This document shows, in pieces, positions 25,961-34,293 of a stretch of 64,000 nt of DNA. The translations under genes were made by a program, and so were the position numbers. Each line of letters begins with the position of its first letter. The stretch's first letter is position 1. The notes beneath the pieces were generated by a model. The model ran no database searches and had not been told where the DNA came from. It was given only the letters and a program-made list of their open reading frames with translations. The stretch lies in the NCBI RefSeq assembly GCF_002090175.1, contig NZ_BBRN01000005.1, positions 434,001-498,000 of the forward strand, written 5' to 3'. This stretch comes from Demequina sp. NBRC 110057. Its GTDB lineage: Bacteria > Actinomycetota > Actinomycetes > Actinomycetales > Demequinaceae.

Positions 25961-26733
25961 GTGATCACTCCCAGGTCTCCGTAGTCGCAGGTCACCTCGT
26001 CGCCCGCCTGGACCCACACGGGCCGCGTGAAGGAGCCGGCGAGGATTGTCTCGCCGGCCTCGAGGCGGTCGCCGTGCGGGTGGATCTTGTTGGCCAGCCA
26101 GGCGACGCCCGTGGCGGGGTGGCCGAGGACGCCGGCGGCGACGCCGGTCTCCTCGATGACGCCGTTGCGGGCGAGCAGCGCGGCCACCCAGCGCAGGTCC
26201 ACGTCGCCGGGAGCGACGCGGGTGTCGCCCAGCACCATGGCGCCGTACGCGGCGTTGTCGGCGATGGTGTCGACGATGGTGCGGCCCTCGAGCGCGATGT
26301 GGCTGTTGAGGACCTCGAGCGCGGGGGTGACGTACTCGGTGGCGGTCAGCACGTCCTCGAGGGTGCAGTCGGGCCCTTCGAGGGGCTCCTTGAGCACGAA
26401 GGCGAGCTCGACCTCAATGCGCACGTTCGAGTACTCGGCGGAGCGGATCTCCCCGCCGCTCGCGACGACGGTGTCCGCGAACATGATCCCGTAGTCGGGT
26501 TCAGTGATGCCCGTCGCTGCCTGCATGGCGCGCGAGGTGAGGCCGATCTTGCGGCCCGCGATCACGCGGCCGGCGGCCAGGCCCTGGTCGCGCCACACGC
26601 GCTGGATCGCGTACGAGTCCTCGACCGTCGCGTCCGGGTAGCGCGCGGTGATGCGGTCGATGACGCCGTGCTCGCGGTCGGCTGCGGCGAGTTCGGCGGC
26701 GAGCGAGGAGATGGTGGCGGGGTCGAGGCTCAC
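25945..26733 (-). CDS. hpaH: 2-oxo-hept-4-ene-1,7-dioate hydratase (HpaH/MhpD family)
   Basis: A 262-residue hydratase adding water to the 2-hydroxydienoate product of meta-cleavage before aldol cleavage. Visible family blocks are RKIGLTSRAMQ, PDYGIMFAD, RIEVELAFVL with the metal-binding acids, and HPATGVAWLANKI near the C-terminus. The GTG at 26733 overlaps the TGA of the upstream gene (GTGA); a much longer open frame upstream is a shadow of the RraA and HpaD genes. HpaH and MhpD share this fold; HpaH is preferred because HpaD and HpaI flank it. Confidence 0.86.
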   Translation of the reverse strand: MSLDPATISSLAAELAAADREHGVIDRITARYPDATVEDSYAIQRVWRDQGLAAGRVIAGRKIGLTSRAMQAATGITEPDYGIMFADTVVASGGEIRSAEYSNVRIEVELAFVLKEPLEGPDCTLEDVLTATEYVTPALEVLNSHIALEGRTIVDTIADNAAYGAMVLGDTRVAPGDVDLRWVAALLARNGVIEETGVAAGVLGHPATGVAWLANKIHPHGDRLEAGETILAGSFTRPVWVQAGDEVTCDYGDLGVITCSIV

Positions 26734-27497
26734 GCGCCCTCCCCTGCAGCCGCCGAGGCGTCCCTGCTGGAGTCGACCTCGCGCGCGTAGCGCGCCTTCC
26801 ACTCCTCGTTCATGGGGAACAGGCCCACGAGGGGGTGCCCCTCGGCCACCCGCGCCGCGATCCAGGCGTCCTTGTCCTCCTGGGCGAGGGCTGCATCGGC
26901 CACCTCTTGGGCGAGGCCGGGAGGGATGACGACCACGCCATCGGCGTCCCCCACCAGGATGTCGCCGGGCTGGATGGCGACCCCGCCGCACGCGACGGTC
27001 ACGTCGAAGTCCCACGGGACGTGGCGGCGCCCCAGGACGGACGGATGCGGCCCCGCCGCGTAGACCGGCAGGCCGGTGCCGGCGACGGCGTCCCAGTCGC
27101 GCACCCCGCCGTCGGAGACGATGCCGGCCGCCCCGCGGGTCCTGGCGCGGATCGCGAGGATGTCGCCCAGGGTGCCCGAGCCGGTCTCGCCGCGCGCCTC
27201 GATCACGATGACCTCGCCCTCGCCCACCGAGTCGAACAGGCGCTTCTGAGCGTTGTACCCGCCAGCGTGCTCGGCGAACAGGTCCTCGCGCAGCGGGATG
27301 AACCTGAGGGTGCGGGCCACGCCGACCAGCTTCTCGCCGGGGTTGAGGGCCGTGAGCCCCTCGATGACGGTGTGCTCGAGGCCGCGCTTGCGCAGCTCGG
27401 TGGACAGCGCCGCAGTGGGTGCGGCGTGGAGGCTCTCGCGCAGCCGGCCTGGCAGGCGGGTGGCCGATGCCGGGGTCGAGGCGGACGTCGGTGTCAT
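26730..27497 (-). CDS. RraA/HMG-aldolase family protein in the hpa operon
   Basis: A 255-residue protein of the RraA-like superfamily, whose enzymatic members are 4-hydroxy-4-methyl-2-oxoglutarate aldolases and oxaloacetate decarboxylases. The family signature is present: GGxR-D as SDGGVRD and GDILVGDADGVVVIP near residue 200. In this operon it may supply a decarboxylase/aldolase step on a dicarboxylic oxo-intermediate, possibly replacing a canonical Hpa enzyme; that is inference. ATG 27497 follows GGAGAGGC. The last ~25 residues are Ala/Gly-rich and overlap hpaH by 4 nt. Confidence 0.8.
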   Translation of the reverse strand: MTPTSASTPASATRLPGRLRESLHAAPTAALSTELRKRGLEHTVIEGLTALNPGEKLVGVARTLRFIPLREDLFAEHAGGYNAQKRLFDSVGEGEVIVIEARGETGSGTLGDILAIRARTRGAAGIVSDGGVRDWDAVAGTGLPVYAAGPHPSVLGRRHVPWDFDVTVACGGVAIQPGDILVGDADGVVVIPPGLAQEVADAALAQEDKDAWIAARVAEGHPLVGLFPMNEEWKARYAREVDSSRDASAAAGEGA

Positions 27498-27518
27498 GGC
27501 TTCCTCTCCGTGCCTCTC

Positions 27519-28517
27519 CTAGTGGAGCTGCAGGTAGTCCTCGAGGGTATCGGGGTTGGCGGTCAGGGTCGGGTCCAGCACGTTCTCGCCGGGGAACTCG
27601 CTGGCCTCGAAGAACCAGCGGCGGCTCGCGGGCATGCCCCACTGCTGGGCGCGGCGCGGGTTGGACACGTCCCAGCGGATCGGCTCGTCCTCGAGGTCGA
27701 TGAACTGGTAGTGAGTGGTGAACAGCTCGATGCGGTGCTGGTCGGGGTCGCGCAGGTACAGGAACAGGGCGTTGGAGATGCCGTGACGGCCGGGGCCGCG
27801 GTCGATCTCCTGGCCGAAGCCGCGGGCGCCGGCCACGTCGGCGGCGTGGATGAGGTGGGTGGCGTCGGGCACCGTGAACGCGAAGTGGTGGAGGCGTGGG
27901 CCGCGGCCGTTGGTGAAGACGAGGTCGTGCGTGTTGCCCTTGACCTCCATCCACGAACCCCACAGCTCGTCGGTGCCGTCCTTTGCGGTGTACTCGGACA
28001 TGCGCATGCCCAGGCCGGTCCAGAAGTCGGTCGCCTCCTGCACGTCGTAGGTGACCACCTGGTAATGGTCGAGTCGCTGCGGGGCGCCGGCGACGAACTC
28101 GTCGAACGCGGCCATCTTGCGCTCCACGAGGCTCATCTCGGAGGTGATCTCCATAAGGGTGCCGACGGGGTCGCGGAACCACAGGGTGGGGCCCTGGTGC
28201 TCCAGCTCGACGCGCTCGTGCTCCACGCCCACGGCCTTGAAGTACTTTTCGGCATTCAGGACGTCCTGCGCCTCGCGAACCCTGAGGCCGACGCGGTGGG
28301 CCTTGGCCTCGCCGCTGCGCTCGAGCACGAGCGAGTGGTGGGCCGACTCCTCGAGGCCGCGCAGGTAGATGGCGTGGTCGGTCTCCTCGGTGACCACCAG
28401 GCCGATGGTGTCGCGGTAGAAATCGCGGCTCGCCTCGAGGTCGGTGCACCCCAGGCGCACGTGGGAGGCGCGGGTGATGTCGAAGGCGGGGTCATGGTTG
28501 GTCACGGGCAGCGTCAT
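27519..28517 (-). CDS. hpaD: 3,4-dihydroxyphenylacetate 2,3-dioxygenase (extradiol, VOC fold)
   Basis: A 332-residue extradiol ring-cleavage enzyme that should open homoprotocatechuate between C2 and C3 using Fe(II) or Mn(II). It matches the Brevibacterium/Arthrobacter HPCD type, with blocks RLDHYQVV (metal His about 151), NGRGPRLHHFAF (second His about 210/211), RGPGRHGISNA and HRIELF (metal Glu about 264). Spacing of the ligands fits the H155/H214/E267 triad of the characterised enzyme. The ATG at 28517 has AAGGAG 6 nt upstream. It is the first gene of the four-gene operon, divergent from the LysR gene. Related catechols could be substrates. Confidence 0.9.
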   Translation of the reverse strand: MTLPVTNHDPAFDITRASHVRLGCTDLEASRDFYRDTIGLVVTEETDHAIYLRGLEESAHHSLVLERSGEAKAHRVGLRVREAQDVLNAEKYFKAVGVEHERVELEHQGPTLWFRDPVGTLMEITSEMSLVERKMAAFDEFVAGAPQRLDHYQVVTYDVQEATDFWTGLGMRMSEYTAKDGTDELWGSWMEVKGNTHDLVFTNGRGPRLHHFAFTVPDATHLIHAADVAGARGFGQEIDRGPGRHGISNALFLYLRDPDQHRIELFTTHYQFIDLEDEPIRWDVSNPRRAQQWGMPASRRWFFEASEFPGENVLDPTLTANPDTLEDYLQLH

Positions 28518-28607
28518 CACTGGCTCCTTTGCTGATCGACGGTGATCTCTGGGTCCAGTGTGGGCGCGGGACTCCATATGCGGAACTTCGTCTTTGCTCG
28601 CGCTGCG

Positions 28608-28622
28608 ATAGTTTTTCGCTAT
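28608..28622. promoter_or_regulatory. LysR-box-like dyad between hpaD and the LysR gene
   Basis: The sequence ATAG-N7-CTAT at 28608-28622 is a small inverted repeat of the T-N11-A kind bound by LysR regulators. It lies 57 bp before the LysR start and about 90 bp before hpaD. Its spacer includes GTTTTTCGCT, a 10-mer that recurs 12 bp upstream of the amidohydrolase start at 46778. Confidence 0.5.
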
Positions 28623-28678
28623 AAGTTAACGTCTTCACGGTTCGCCGTGAGAGCACCGCCGCCGAGAGGAGCACCGCA

Positions 28679-29602
28679 GTGGAACTGCGCCACCTTCGCT
28701 ACTTCGTCGCCGTCGTCGAGCACGGCTCGCTGACCGCCGCCGCGGCCGCGCTGCACATGTCGCAGCCCCCACTCTCGGTCGCCATCCGCAAGCTCGAGGC
28801 CGACCTCCGCGTGCGCCTCCTGGATCGCTCCGGCCGCGGCGTCGAACCCACCGACGCCGGCCGCGCCCTCGTGGAGCGCGCCCACCGCCTCCTGGCCGAG
28901 GTCGACGACATCGCCGCCGACCTCTCCCGCTACGAGGCCGGGCTAGCCGGCACCCTGACGCTCGCCGCCGTGCCCACTCTCCTGTGGGGGCCCATCCCGG
29001 AACTCATCGCCGGCCACGCCGCCGCCGCCCCCGAGGTGGACCTCCACCTCGTCGCGCCCGCCCCGTGGACGGCCCTCGACATGCTGCGCGAACGCAAGGC
29101 CGACGTGGCCGCCATCCAGGTGGCCGATGCCGCGCGCTTCGCCGCCCGCTACGCCGACGAGTTCGCCGTCACGCCGTGGCGCCAGATCCCCCTCGTAGCC
29201 GTCCTGCCCCCCGGCATGGCCGAGGCGCCGATGCCACTCCCCCTGGGCGAGTTCGCCGGCCGCACGCTCGTGCTGCCTCGCCGAGCGCCGGGCGTCGCGA
29301 GCCTTCCCGAGGCGGTCGACGCAGCGCTCGAGCGCCACGGCGTCGTCCCCGGCCGCGTCCGCACCGCCGAGACCATCCAGACCTCGCTGCCGCTGATCGA
29401 GACCGGCCTCGCCTGGGGAATCCTGCCGAGCCCCACCCCCACGGCGCTCAGCCGCTTCGCGGTGGCGACCCGGCCCCTCGACCCGGCCCCCACGCCGCTC
29501 ACCGCCCTGCTCGTGACGCGCGCGGGATCGCAGGGCGACGCGCGCATCGGCCGCCTGCTGGAGACCGCCGCTCCCCCGGATCTCACACGATCTGCGATAT
29601 GA
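28679..29602 (+). CDS. LysR-family transcriptional regulator
   Basis: A 307-residue regulator with the LysR HTH at residues 1-60 (MELRHLRYFVAVVEHGSLT, AAALHMSQPPLSVAIRKLE) and an effector-binding domain after about 90. Being divergent from hpaD it is the likely activator of the meta-cleavage operon, with a pathway aromatic or ring-cleavage product as effector. The start is a GTG at 28679 with AGAGGAG 8 nt upstream; this puts the HTH at the extreme N-terminus as is normal. The effector cannot be deduced. Confidence 0.9.
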   Translation: MELRHLRYFVAVVEHGSLTAAAAALHMSQPPLSVAIRKLEADLRVRLLDRSGRGVEPTDAGRALVERAHRLLAEVDDIAADLSRYEAGLAGTLTLAAVPTLLWGPIPELIAGHAAAAPEVDLHLVAPAPWTALDMLRERKADVAAIQVADAARFAARYADEFAVTPWRQIPLVAVLPPGMAEAPMPLPLGEFAGRTLVLPRRAPGVASLPEAVDAALERHGVVPGRVRTAETIQTSLPLIETGLAWGILPSPTPTALSRFAVATRPLDPAPTPLTALLVTRAGSQGDARIGRLLETAAPPDLTRSAI

Positions 29603-29687
29603 TCCCTGCCAGGCATGACGGCGGCCGATGCAGGGTCGCCGGGACCCGACGGTCGCCTCAAGGACGAGGCGAGAGAAGAGGCACAGC

Positions 29688-30356
29688 GTGGCCGTGAGCA
29701 AGGCCGACCAGGCGTACGACATCCTCAAGGCGAAGATCATGGACGGGACCTACGGGCCCGGATACCGCCTGGTGATCGACCAGTTGGCGCGCGAGCACGG
29801 CATCTCTTCGGTCCCCTGGCGCGAGTCGCTGCGTCGCCTCGAGGCCGAGGGCTGGGTGGACATCGTCCCCAACGTCGGCGCGCTCGTGAAGACCTTCGAC
29901 ACTCACTCGTGGGAGCGCACCATGCGTCTGCTCGCGCGGCTCGAGGGACTCGCGACGGCGCTATCGGCGGAGAAGCTCACGGCCGAGGACATCGGCCACG
30001 CCCGCAGCCTCAACGCTCAGATGCGGGACGCGCTTGCCAACTTCGACACCGTCCGCTTCGGCAAGCTCAACCGCGAGTTCCACGAGCACCTGTGCTCGCG
30101 CTGCGACGACGACCGCCTCAACACCCTTGTCCACCATGAGTGGACGCGGCTCGAGCTGATCCGCCGCTCGGCGTTCTTCTACGCGCCCGGGCGCGCGCTC
30201 GCGTCGCTGTCCGAGCACGACTCGATCCTCGACCTCATCGAGGGCGGCGCCGACTTCGACATGATCGAGACCGCCGCGCGCCGCCACGAGGTCAACAACC
30301 TCGTGGCAGTCATGGAGGACGACAAGAAGCGCGCCGCGGAGGCTGCCGAGGCGTAG
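29688..30356 (+). CDS. GntR-family regulator with FCD domain
   Basis: A 222-residue regulator with an N-terminal winged helix (QAYDILKAKIMDGTYGPGYRL, EHGISSVPWRESLRRLEAEG) and an all-helical FCD ligand domain (about 80-210). The metal/ligand residues typical of FCD are present in NREFHEHL, SEHDSIL and ARRHEV. FCD regulators usually repress catabolic genes for organic acids or aromatics. The GTG at 29688 has AGAAGAGG about 7 nt upstream; GTG 29694 is an alternative. It lies 85 bp after the LysR gene and ends convergent with the MetE-like gene. Target operon is unknown. Confidence 0.85.
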   Translation: MAVSKADQAYDILKAKIMDGTYGPGYRLVIDQLAREHGISSVPWRESLRRLEAEGWVDIVPNVGALVKTFDTHSWERTMRLLARLEGLATALSAEKLTAEDIGHARSLNAQMRDALANFDTVRFGKLNREFHEHLCSRCDDDRLNTLVHHEWTRLELIRRSAFFYAPGRALASLSEHDSILDLIEGGADFDMIETAARRHEVNNLVAVMEDDKKRAAEAAEA

Positions 30357-30393
30357 CCGCCCCGGCAGCCGCTGGCTTCGCCGGGCCGCGCCG

Positions 30394-31455
30394 CTAGCTC
30401 AGCGGCGCCGCCACCTCGGCGTGGATGGCAAACAGGCCGGCCACAGCATCGGCCGGCGCACGGCCGATGCCGCACTCGGTGGCGATGCCGAAGCCCGTCA
30501 CCGCCGACTGGGCCGCGGCGATGCGCCGGCGCGCGCCCTCGGTGCCGTCCTGGCGGTGCACCAGGCCCAGGTAGAGGCGGGTCTCGGCGGGAAGCTCGAG
30601 GCTCGCGAGCGGGGCGAAGTAGGCCTCGTCGTCACGCTCGATCGGCACGGGAAGGTGGATCCAGTCGATGCGGCGCTCGACGGCGTCGATAAGGCCGCGC
30701 GCGAAGTCGGCGAGGAAGCCGGCGTCCGTGGGCTCCACGTAGTGCTTCTCGCCGATGTCGCCGTAGCAAAGGTGGTAACCCAGCTGGACGGCGTCGGGAA
30801 CCTGGGCGGCCTGGCGGACGGCGCGCTCGCGCAGCGCGCCCAGGATGTCGTCGCCGAACCAGCCGCGGTCGGTGGAGCCGCGGTAGCCCGCTCCCTCGAG
30901 GTAGCCGAACTCGAGGGCGTTGTCCCACTGGACCGCGAGACGCTCGTGCGGGATGGCGGCGAGGATCTGGGCGAGCTCGGCGAACAGCGCGCGCTCGTAG
31001 ACGGGCTCGAAGCGCTCACGGTCGTCCTTGGCGACCATGGAGCCGACGACGCCGACGGGCGTGGGCAGCGACACCTGGAAGCGCGTGGCGGCGGGGATGA
31101 CGCCCTCGGCCTGGAGGCGCTGGAAGGTCTCCCAGGAGGACAGTGCGGCCTCGGCGTAGCCCAGCGGCTCGAGGGTCAGGGTCTCGAGGTCGGTGCCGTC
31201 GAGGACTGTGACCTTCCGCACGTCGAGGGGGCCGACCATGATCGGCTGGTCACCCTCGCGACCGAGCCCGGCGGTGCGCGCGATGCGGTCGGGCTGGAAA
31301 GCGACCCAGTGGAAGCGCTCGCCCACCTCACCGTCGGGGATGCGCTCCAGGTGCGCGCCGAGCTCGGCGGCGGTGGTGCGCATCACGGTCTCGGCATCGG
31401 GAAGGTTGATGGATCCCACCAGGTGGGCGCCGCGGACAACGGTGTTCTTGGTCAT
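30394..31455 (-). CDS. MetE/UROD-superfamily protein (methionine synthase II catalytic-core homologue)
   Basis: A 353-residue TIM-barrel protein matching only the catalytic half of cobalamin-independent methionine synthase. Zinc-ligand positions appear kept as H-x-C in GYHLCYGD (His228, Cys230) and a later Cys in ATECGIG (Cys328). It lacks the N-terminal domain that binds polyglutamylated methyl-THF in full MetE (about 750 residues). Such short homologues can be methyltransferases with unusual donors or acceptors. It lies 10 bp after a MarR gene, within a cluster that also has methyl-THF chemistry, so a role in methyl transfer from an aromatic is conceivable but unproven. The ATG at 31455 fits the family N-terminus. 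Confidence 0.75.
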   Translation of the reverse strand: MTKNTVVRGAHLVGSINLPDAETVMRTTAAELGAHLERIPDGEVGERFHWVAFQPDRIARTAGLGREGDQPIMVGPLDVRKVTVLDGTDLETLTLEPLGYAEAALSSWETFQRLQAEGVIPAATRFQVSLPTPVGVVGSMVAKDDRERFEPVYERALFAELAQILAAIPHERLAVQWDNALEFGYLEGAGYRGSTDRGWFGDDILGALRERAVRQAAQVPDAVQLGYHLCYGDIGEKHYVEPTDAGFLADFARGLIDAVERRIDWIHLPVPIERDDEAYFAPLASLELPAETRLYLGLVHRQDGTEGARRRIAAAQSAVTGFGIATECGIGRAPADAVAGLFAIHAEVAAPLS

Positions 31456-31465
31456 GAGGGCGAGC

Positions 31466-31888
31466 CTAGCGGCGCAGCGAACGCGACAGGGCGGCGAGCG
31501 CGGGGCCCGCCTCGGCCGCCGCGGCGAGCACCTCGGGAGGCGCGCCGTGCAGCAGATCCGCCCAGTGCGCGCGCAGCCGCGCGTAGTTCTCGTGGGCAAG
31601 GTCGCTGGGCGCGAAGCCGACCCCGCGCCCGCCCGACGGGGGCGAGACGCGCTCCAGCAGGTCGCGCTCCTCGAGGGCGTGCGCGACGGCGGACACGTTG
31701 GAGCGCTGCAGGCCCGTCATGGCCGCCAGCCGCGTGGCGGTGGCGCCGGGCTCCCGATGGATCTCGCGAATCACGGTGATCTCGGTGTGCGTGAGCTGCA
31801 CCGCGTGCCCGCTCGCGGGGCCGCGCATCTCGAGGTGCTGCGCGAGGGCGAGCACGGCATCGGCCAGGTCCGCGGCGGTCTCATCCAT
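31466..31888 (-). CDS. MarR-family transcriptional regulator
   Basis: A 140-residue winged-helix regulator. The recognition region reads THTEITVIREIHREPGATA, followed by a MTGLQRSNVSAVAHALEERDLL helix pair and a wing with Arg/Gly. It is co-directional with the MetE-like gene 10 bp downstream and divergent from the MFS gene at 32075. A perfect inverted repeat begins 13 bp before its ATG and is the obvious autoregulatory operator. It probably controls both sides in response to an aromatic ligand. Confidence 0.87.
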   Translation of the reverse strand: MDETAADLADAVLALAQHLEMRGPASGHAVQLTHTEITVIREIHREPGATATRLAAMTGLQRSNVSAVAHALEERDLLERVSPPSGGRGVGFAPSDLAHENYARLRAHWADLLHGAPPEVLAAAAEAGPALAALSRSLRR

Positions 31889-31900
31889 GACCCGACTCTA

Positions 31901-31918
31901 GTGTATGGTTTCATACAC
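31901..31918. promoter_or_regulatory. Perfect inverted repeat, probable MarR operator
   Basis: GTGTATGGTTTCATACAC has 7-bp perfect arms (GTGTATG/CATACAC) around a 4-nt spacer. It lies between the divergent MarR (start 31888) and MFS (start 32075) genes, where binding would block the MarR promoter. AT-rich sequence is unusual in this window, which makes the site stand out. Confidence 0.8.
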
Positions 31919-32074
31919 AAGGGGGCGCCGGGCACGAGGGCCCGCCGCCCGTGCAGTCCCCACGCTGTCACTTCGGTCCTTGGCTCCGACGCGCTCCTCG
32001 CGAGGAACCGGACCAGGGCCGCCCCGTCGCGCGTCGCATCGGCCATCCCCTCCGAATGCGAAAGCGAGCGACGC

Positions 32075-33607
32075 ATGTCCTCACCCACCCGCGCCCTGCG
32101 CGGCAATCCCACGGCGACCCTCATCGCCGTCTCCTTTGGCCTGTTCATGGTGGGCCTCGACGCGACCGTCGTGTCCATCGCCAACCCCGCGATCTCCGCC
32201 GGGCTCGGCACGTCCTTTGCCGAGCTGCAGTGGATCACCAACGTCTACCTGCTGGGCCTCGCGGTGTTCCTCATCCTGGGAGGCAAGATCGGCGACAAGT
32301 TCGGCCGCCGCCGCACCTACATCGCCGGCGTGATCGCCTTCGCTCTGACCTCGGTGGCCATCGGCCTGGTGGGAACCGCCACCGGCGTCATCGTCTTCCG
32401 CGCCCTGCAGGGAGCGAGCGCGGCGATGCTCATGCCGCAGACCCTCGCGCTGCTGCGCGCCACCTTCCCGCGCGAGAAGTTCGGCATGGCGGTCGGCATC
32501 TGGGGCGGAGTGTCCTCCGTCGCGATCGCCGCGGGACCCATCGTGGGCGGCGCGCTCGTCGCGGGCCTGGGCTGGGAATCCATCTTCTACATCAACGCGC
32601 CCATCGCCGTGATCGGCGTCGCGGTGTCCGCGCTGGTGCTGCGCGAGTCCGTCGCCGAGCACTCGACGGGCCGCTTCGACGTCGCCGGCGTGGTGCTGCT
32701 CGCGCTGGGCCTCGCGGCCATCCTGGTCGGCATCGTCCAGGCGGAGTCGTGGGGTTGGGGCTCCGCGGCGACCATCGGCGCCTTCGTGGCCGGCCTCGCG
32801 CTACTCGCCGCCTTCGTGGGGGTCGAGGCCCGCGTGGAGCACCCGCTGCTGCCGCTCAGCCTGTTCCGCTCGCCCGGCTTCTCCGTGGGCGGGCTCGCGA
32901 TTGGCACCAACTTCTTCACCCTGCTGGGAGTGACGTTCTTCCTCACGCTGTACCTCATGAATCTGCGCGGCTACGAGGGGCTTCAGACCGGCATCATGCT
33001 GCTGCCGCTGTCCGGCGTGTCCATCATCGCGTCGCCGCTGGGAGCGGTGGCGGTCAGCCGCATCGGGACGCGTCTCACGATGGCGCTCGGCATGGGCCTC
33101 ATCACCGTGTCCTTCCTGGCGCTGCTCACCACCGGCATCGACTCGCCCTACTGGGCCATGGCCGTGGCGTTCGTCATCCTGTCGTTCGGCGTGGGCTTCA
33201 CCATGACGTCGGCCGCGGACTCGATCGTGGGCTCCGCCCCCGTGCATCTCGCGGGCGTCGCGGGCGGCTTCCAGGCGACCATGCTGCAGCTGGGCGGCGC
33301 GCTCGGCACCGCGGTGTTCGCCGCGGTGGTGTCCTCGTCCGTGTCCTCCGCGGCGCCGGGCCTGGGACTCGACGAGACGGCCGCGGACGGCCTCGCCCAG
33401 GGCATCGTGCCCGGTGACCTGTCGGCGGCCGATGCCGTGGTCGCCCAGGATGCCTTCCTCGACGGCTTCCACTCGGCCCTCGTGGTGGGCGCCGTCGTGG
33501 CGGCGATCGTGTGCGTCCTCGCGCTCACGGTGATCCGCTCGCAGCGGCGCCCGTCCGTGGCGACGGTGCTCGAGGAGACCGTCGAGGCCGAGGCGGCGCA
33601 CGCATAG
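32075..33607 (+). CDS. MFS transporter, DHA2 (EmrB/QacA) family, 14 TM
   Basis: A 510-residue drug:proton antiporter-type protein with about 14 predicted membrane segments. Family motifs are LDATVVSIANPAI in TM1 (motif D1), GGKIGDKFGRRR in the first loop (motif A) and a motif C-like GPIVGGAL. Placed next to a MarR regulator and aromatic genes it may export a toxic aromatic or act in solvent tolerance; import cannot be excluded. The ATG at 32075 begins the normal family N-terminus. A palindromic repeat follows its stop codon by 10 bp. Confidence 0.9.
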   Translation: MSSPTRALRGNPTATLIAVSFGLFMVGLDATVVSIANPAISAGLGTSFAELQWITNVYLLGLAVFLILGGKIGDKFGRRRTYIAGVIAFALTSVAIGLVGTATGVIVFRALQGASAAMLMPQTLALLRATFPREKFGMAVGIWGGVSSVAIAAGPIVGGALVAGLGWESIFYINAPIAVIGVAVSALVLRESVAEHSTGRFDVAGVVLLALGLAAILVGIVQAESWGWGSAATIGAFVAGLALLAAFVGVEARVEHPLLPLSLFRSPGFSVGGLAIGTNFFTLLGVTFFLTLYLMNLRGYEGLQTGIMLLPLSGVSIIASPLGAVAVSRIGTRLTMALGMGLITVSFLALLTTGIDSPYWAMAVAFVILSFGVGFTMTSAADSIVGSAPVHLAGVAGGFQATMLQLGGALGTAVFAAVVSSSVSSAAPGLGLDETAADGLAQGIVPGDLSAADAVVAQDAFLDGFHSALVVGAVVAAIVCVLALTVIRSQRRPSVATVLEETVEAEAAHA

Positions 33608-33617
33608 TCGCTCCCCT

Positions 33618-33683
33618 GCGTTCCGGGAGTCACTGGGTGCGCGGATCCGTGCGGATCACCGCCCTCAGTGGCTCCCGGGGCGC
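33618..33683. repeat. Intergenic palindromic repeat, family B copy 1
   Basis: A 66-bp imperfect palindrome between the convergent MFS and second MarR genes. Arms share the core CCGGGAGTCACTG / CAGTGGCTCCCGG, with GCGGATC repeats in the centre. The same element occurs at 37473-37536, and one arm of it at 61091-61116. It may act as a bidirectional terminator or be a mobile REP-like unit. Confidence 0.85.
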
Positions 33684-33703
33684 TGTGCGCGACGGCGCGG
33701 CGC

Positions 33704-34189
33704 TTAGCGCTCGTCGTCGCGTGGGCCGCCCAGCGTGCGGTCCACGACCTCGAGCCGCTCCACCAGCTGCGCGCGAAGGTCCTCGCCCAGGAGTTCGTCG
33801 AGGCGGGCGTTGACCCTGGCGAGCCGCTGCTGGGCGTCCCGCGCGGCCTCGACGCCGTCCTCAGTGGGCCGATGCAGCACCACCCGCCCGTGCGTCGGAT
33901 GCGGGAAGGCCTCCACCCACCCGCGCGCGGCCATGACCTGCAGCGCCGTCGAAGCGCTCTGCGGGGTGATGCGGAACCGGCGCGCGAGCTCCGAGGCCGA
34001 GCGCGGGCCCTCGCTGTCGAGGTGGACGAGGATGCCGATCTGGTTGATCGTCACGCCAGCGCTCTCGAGCTCGGCAGTCACCACGCGCTGTACCACCTGG
34101 TGGGCGCGCCACAGGGCGTACGGGAGGCTCTCGTCCCACTCGGGCAGCGTCACCGCGGCCTCCCTCCGACTCGTCTGGGCACCCATCAT
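33704..34189 (-). CDS. MarR-family transcriptional regulator
   Basis: A 161-residue regulator with a winged helix containing NQIGILVHLDSEGPRSASELARR and RITPQSASTALQVMAARG, then a dimerisation helix. It is divergent from the metF-ligM-purU-metF unit and is the likely repressor of it, by analogy with MarR control of methoxy-aromatic genes. The start is one of two adjacent ATGs (34189 or 34186) after GAGGTG. A 31-bp imperfect palindrome lies 24 bp upstream. Confidence 0.86.
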   Translation of the reverse strand: MMGAQTSRREAAVTLPEWDESLPYALWRAHQVVQRVVTAELESAGVTINQIGILVHLDSEGPRSASELARRFRITPQSASTALQVMAARGWVEAFPHPTHGRVVLHRPTEDGVEAARDAQQRLARVNARLDELLGEDLRAQLVERLEVVDRTLGGPRDDER

Positions 34190-34213
34190 GCCGGACACCT
34201 CGCAGCAAAGGTC

Positions 34214-34244
34214 ACAGTTGACAGAAATGATTTCAGTTGACTGT
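34214..34244. promoter_or_regulatory. 31-bp imperfect palindrome, candidate operator of the ligM unit
   Basis: The site is an imperfect dyad centred on GAAAT-G-ATTTC with outer ends ACAGT and ACTGT; it also contains the octamer CAGTTGAC twice in direct orientation (34215-34222 and 34234-34241). It falls between the divergent MarR and metF genes and is followed by TAATAAG, a possible -10-like stretch for metF. Confidence 0.65.
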
Positions 34245-34293
34245 AATAAGGGAGGCGACGACGCCACCTCTCCCCGGACCCCTGGAGGCCCCG

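Noticed and set aside
26734-28449. Long N-terminal extension of the hpaH frame
   Set aside because: It overlaps the RraA and hpaD genes in another frame and is Arg/Pro/His-rich; the GTG at 26733 gives the family N-terminus and a GTGA junction.
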